Source: Desulfuromonadaceae bacterium (GTDB lineage Bacteria; Desulfobacterota; Desulfuromonadia; Desulfuromonadales; JAHYIW01). From it: a stretch of 64,000 nt of DNA. The notes beneath the pieces were generated by a model. That model ran no database searches. It worked only from the letters and a program-made list of their open reading frames with translations, and was not told where the DNA came from. This document shows, one piece after another, positions 61,379 to 64,000 of this stretch. Each line of letters opens with the position of its first letter. The first letter of the stretch is position 1. The DNA is taken from NCBI GenBank assembly GCA_019429445.1, contig JAHYIW010000015.1:1-64000 (forward strand). The letters run 5' to 3'. The position numbers and the translations under genes are program-made.

Positions 61379-62226
61379 TGGACCCGCAACGGCTCGAAGA
61401 CATCGAATTCAGGTTGTTGCTGGAAGGGGTTTTTGCCGCCTATGGCGACGACTTCCGCAACTATGCGCAAGCCTCGTTGAAGCGGCGCACCAGACATTGG
61501 TTGAGCGAGCATAAATATCCTTCGCTGTCGGTGGCGCAGGGTGAAATCCTTCGCGACAGCGCGGTATTCACTTCCTTTTTACAGGGGCTGACCGTCAACG
61601 TCTCGGAAATGTTTCGCGATCCAAAATTTTTTCTGGCGTTGCGCAACCAGGTGCTCCCGTTTTTGAGCACCTGGCCCTTTATCCGCATCTGGGTGGCCGG
61701 ATGTTCCGGCGGTGAAGAGGTTTACTCGCTGGCCATCGTTCTCCATGAAGAAGAACTGCTGCATCGCTGTCGCATCTATGCCACGGACATCAATGAAGCG
61801 CTCCTCGACCGGGCCAGAGATGGCATCTTCGCGTTGCGTGACATGCAGAACTTCACCCGTAACTATCAGCTCGCCGGGGGAACCGGACAGTTTGCCGATT
61901 ATTATACTGCCCGCTACGACCGGGCTCTGCTGGCGGCCGAGCTCAAGCAGAACATCCTCTTTACGCAGCACAACCTCGCCGTCGATGCAGATTTTGGCGA
62001 GATGCACCTGATCCTCTGCCGCAACGTGCTGATCTACTTCAATTCGACCCTGAAAGAACGCGTCCTGGGATTGTTCGACACCGCGCTCACCACTGGCGGC
62101 TTCCTCTGCCTGGGCATGAAAGAAACTCTGGAGACCCGTTCTCTGGCCAGAGCGTATCAGGAACTGGTCAAGGGCTTGCGCATCTACCGTAAAAACTATC
62201 CGCAGCAGGGGGATCGCCTTGGCTGA
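61378..62226 (+). CDS. cheR: CheR-type protein-glutamate methyltransferase
   Basis: 282 residues. SAM-dependent methylation of glutamate side chains on chemoreceptor-like proteins. N-terminal helical domain (IEFRLLLEGVFAAYGDDFRNYA), TVNVSEMFRDPKFFLALR, the SAM-binding IRIWVAGCSGGEEVYSLAIVL, YATDINEALLDRARDGIF, then LILCRNVLIYFN. No TPR or receiver fusion. ATG 61378 overlaps the kinase stop (ATGA), indicating translational coupling. Confidence 0.94.
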   Translation: MDPQRLEDIEFRLLLEGVFAAYGDDFRNYAQASLKRRTRHWLSEHKYPSLSVAQGEILRDSAVFTSFLQGLTVNVSEMFRDPKFFLALRNQVLPFLSTWPFIRIWVAGCSGGEEVYSLAIVLHEEELLHRCRIYATDINEALLDRARDGIFALRDMQNFTRNYQLAGGTGQFADYYTARYDRALLAAELKQNILFTQHNLAVDADFGEMHLILCRNVLIYFNSTLKERVLGLFDTALTTGGFLCLGMKETLETRSLARAYQELVKGLRIYRKNYPQQGDRLG

Positions 62227-62809
62227 CCAACGTCGCTATCAGCTCATTGTTGTCGGCGTCTCTGCGGGGGGGCTGGAAGCGCTCAAACATCTGCTCGGGG
62301 CCCTCCCCGCCAACTTTCCGTTGCCGATAGTGATCGTCCAGCACCTGCGACCGGACAGCGGCAGCACGTTGGCTCCCTGTTTGCAGAACTCCTGCACCAT
62401 CCCTCTCAAGGAAGCTGAAGAAGGCGAAAGACCGCTGCCGGGGATGATCTATCTGGCCCCGGCGAATTATCATCTTCTGGTCGAACGTGACGGCACGCTG
62501 GCCTTGACGGTCGACCCGCCGGTGCGCTATGCGCGACCATCGATTGATGTGCTCTTCGATTCCGCAAGTGATGCTTTGGGCCGTGCGCTGATCGGCGTGA
62601 TCCTCACCGGTGCCAACGACGACGGCAGCGCCGGATTACAACGCATCCGGGCCGGAGGCGGAACCACCATTGTTCAGGATCCCGCCGATGCCGAGGTACC
62701 GCAGATGCCGCTCAACGCCTTGCAGGCTGGTGGCATCGATTATGTGCTGCAGCTGGCGCGGATTCCCGAGGTACTTTGCACTCTGGCCACCACCGGAGGT
62801 CGCCAATGA
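62219..62809 (+). CDS. CheB-type methylesterase without receiver domain
   Basis: 196 residues. Only the CheB catalytic domain is present: VVGVSAGGLEAL (catalytic Ser), IVIVQHLRPDSGS (His), and GVILTGANDDGSAGLQRIRAGGG (Asp). The N-terminal receiver of enteric CheB is missing, so it is not switched by direct phosphorylation. It removes methyl groups added by CheR, or deamidates Gln. Start is TTG 62219, overlapping cheR, with GGGGG ahead. Confidence 0.93.
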   Translation: MADQRRYQLIVVGVSAGGLEALKHLLGALPANFPLPIVIVQHLRPDSGSTLAPCLQNSCTIPLKEAEEGERPLPGMIYLAPANYHLLVERDGTLALTVDPPVRYARPSIDVLFDSASDALGRALIGVILTGANDDGSAGLQRIRAGGGTTIVQDPADAEVPQMPLNALQAGGIDYVLQLARIPEVLCTLATTGGRQ

Positions 62810-64000
62810 GCAACACACTGAACCACGATCCGGTTGCAATTCTGGCCGTCGACGACCGTCCGGAAAACCTGTTGGCGTTCGCCTCGCTGTTGCAAAGTGA
62901 CACCTGTCAGGTGATCAAGGCCACCAGTGGCAAAGAAGCTCTGGGACTGGCGCTGAAACAGGAGTTTGCGGTCGTCCTGCTCGACGTGCAGATGCCCGAC
63001 ATGGATGGCTTCGAAACCGCCGAGCTGATGCGCGGCAATCCGAAAACCAGCGGGGTGCCGATCATCTTTGTCACCGCCGGAGAGAAAAGTATTCAGGGGG
63101 TGTTCAAGGGCTATGAAGCAGGGGCGGTCGATTATATTTACAAACCGATTGATCCGATTATTTTGACCAGCAAAGTGCAGGTTTTGTGCGATCTCTACCG
63201 GCAACGACGGACCATCAAACGTCACGAACTCCTGTTGGAGCAACAGGTTGCCGAACGGACCCGCGAATTGCAGGAGGCGCTGACCAGGGCGGAAGCGTCG
63301 AATAAGGCCAAAAGCGAATTTCTGGCCAATATCAGTCACGAGATACGCACCCCGATGACAACCATCCAGAGTGCCATTGAATTATTCAGCGCCGCCAGGC
63401 TGCCCGATGATCAGCAACAGTATCTCGACATCATCAGTTCTGCGGCGCACAATCTGCTGATCCTCATCGATAACATTCTTGATCTGTCCGCGCTTGAGGC
63501 CGAACGCGTCGCCATCGGCAGGCGTAACTTTTCCCTGCGCGCGCTCGTCAGCGAGGTCATCGCCACGCAGAGCGAACGCCTCCGCGAAAAGCAGTTGCAC
63601 TTCGACTGGACCATGGCCGAAGCGATCCCCGAGACCCTGTGCGGCGCTCCCTTGCGCCTCAAACAAATCATCACCAACCTTCTCGGCAACGCCATAAAGT
63701 TTACCGCGCAGGGGAAAATCGAGCTGAATTTTACGGTTATCTCGCAGACCAGGTCGACCGTTGTGCTGCAACTGCAAGTCAGGGACACCGGCATCGGCAT
63801 CGATGCGGAAGCACTCGGTAAAATTTTTGAACCGTTCGCACAGGGCGATAGCAGCACAACCAGGCGTTTCGGCGGAGCCGGACTGGGACTGACCATCTGT
63901 CGGCGACTGACCGAACTGATGGGCGGTGAAATCAAGGTCGAAAGCAGCGTCGGGCAGGGGAGCTGTTTTACCGTGGTCCTGCCTTTCTCGGTGCCCGCCC
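62806..64000 (+). CDS. receiver-histidine kinase, cut by window end
   Basis: Starts ATG 62806 (GGAGG upstream, overlapping the cheB stop by 4 bases) and is open to base 64000. Receiver at about 10-125 (ILAVDDRPENLLAFASLL, phospho-Asp in VVLLDVQMPDMDGF, Lys in YIYKPID), then a coiled coil, HisKA with phospho-His in FLANISHEIRTPMTTI, and an ATPase domain (NLLGNAIKFT, DTGIGID, GGAGLGLTICRRL). Soluble, no transmembrane segment. More C-terminal domains may follow outside the window. Confidence 0.94.
   Translation, partial: MSNTLNHDPVAILAVDDRPENLLAFASLLQSDTCQVIKATSGKEALGLALKQEFAVVLLDVQMPDMDGFETAELMRGNPKTSGVPIIFVTAGEKSIQGVFKGYEAGAVDYIYKPIDPIILTSKVQVLCDLYRQRRTIKRHELLLEQQVAERTRELQEALTRAEASNKAKSEFLANISHEIRTPMTTIQSAIELFSAARLPDDQQQYLDIISSAAHNLLILIDNILDLSALEAERVAIGRRNFSLRALVSEVIATQSERLREKQLHFDWTMAEAIPETLCGAPLRLKQIITNLLGNAIKFTAQGKIELNFTVISQTRSTVVLQLQVRDTGIGIDAEALGKIFEPFAQGDSSTTRRFGGAGLGLTICRRLTELMGGEIKVESSVGQGSCFTVVLPFSVPA

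Overview
The window looks like chromosomal DNA of an anaerobic, respiring bacterium of the Desulfuromonadales type (Geobacter, Pelobacter, Desulfuromonas relatives). This rests on gene content: a fused pyruvate:ferredoxin oxidoreductase, an oxygen-sensitive class III ribonucleotide reductase, two sensor kinases with c-type haem motifs (CxxCH) in the periplasmic part, a small membrane-anchored dihaem cytochrome, a sigma-54 activator and a sigma-54 promoter, and a mid-to-high G+C sequence with many GTG/TTG starts. The genus call is inference; no rRNA is present.

Layout. 1-6.7 kb: tatA, a frameshifted receiver gene, a MshEN-receiver protein paired with a J-domain protein, a TIGR01212 radical SAM protein, a Rep/UvrD helicase, and a small protein made of four 28-residue CxxC repeats. 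6.9-15.7 kb: a SWIM-SNF2 helicase, tRNA-Phe, then aroF behind an aromatic-rich leader peptide and terminator hairpin, DUF1015, serA and serC. 15.9-27.6 kb: a haem-binding kinase, tRNA-Ser(GGA), SRP RNA, dnaX (with an E. coli-like -1 frameshift signal), ybaB, recR, nifJ, yifB and a DUF882 protein. 27.6-31.8 kb: a GDPD-acyltransferase fusion, a ParE remnant and a periplasmic TPR protein.

31.9-41.1 kb is one long minus-strand array, probably co-transcribed: murI, GerMN protein, metH, an unknown gene, split transketolase, and a sensor kinase/NtrC-type regulator pair. 41.3-47.4 kb: small membrane and cytochrome proteins, a 40-residue membrane peptide behind a sigma-54 promoter, the nrdD / glycyl-radical miniprotein / nrdG operon with an NrdR box, nikR, an MFS transporter and a seven-cysteine miniprotein. 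47.4-51.7 kb is accessory: REP-like repeats, the mobile mystery protein A/B (Fic) pair, unknown genes and a 165-bp hairpin MITE. 51.7-57.3 kb: hisI-hisG-zinc ribbon, an RluA-type pseudouridine synthase, AsmA. 57.3-64 kb: a second MITE-like repeat, then a 1210-residue hybrid kinase, CheR, a receiver-less CheB and a second hybrid kinase cut by the window end.

The strongest regulatory findings are the aromatic leader/attenuator before aroF, the programmed frameshift site in dnaX, the NrdR box before nrdD, and the sigma-54 promoter of the 40-residue peptide. The most unusual coding findings are the four-repeat CxxC protein, the glycyl-radical domain encoded as a separate 46-residue gene, the GDPD-PlsC fusion and the two haem-motif kinases.
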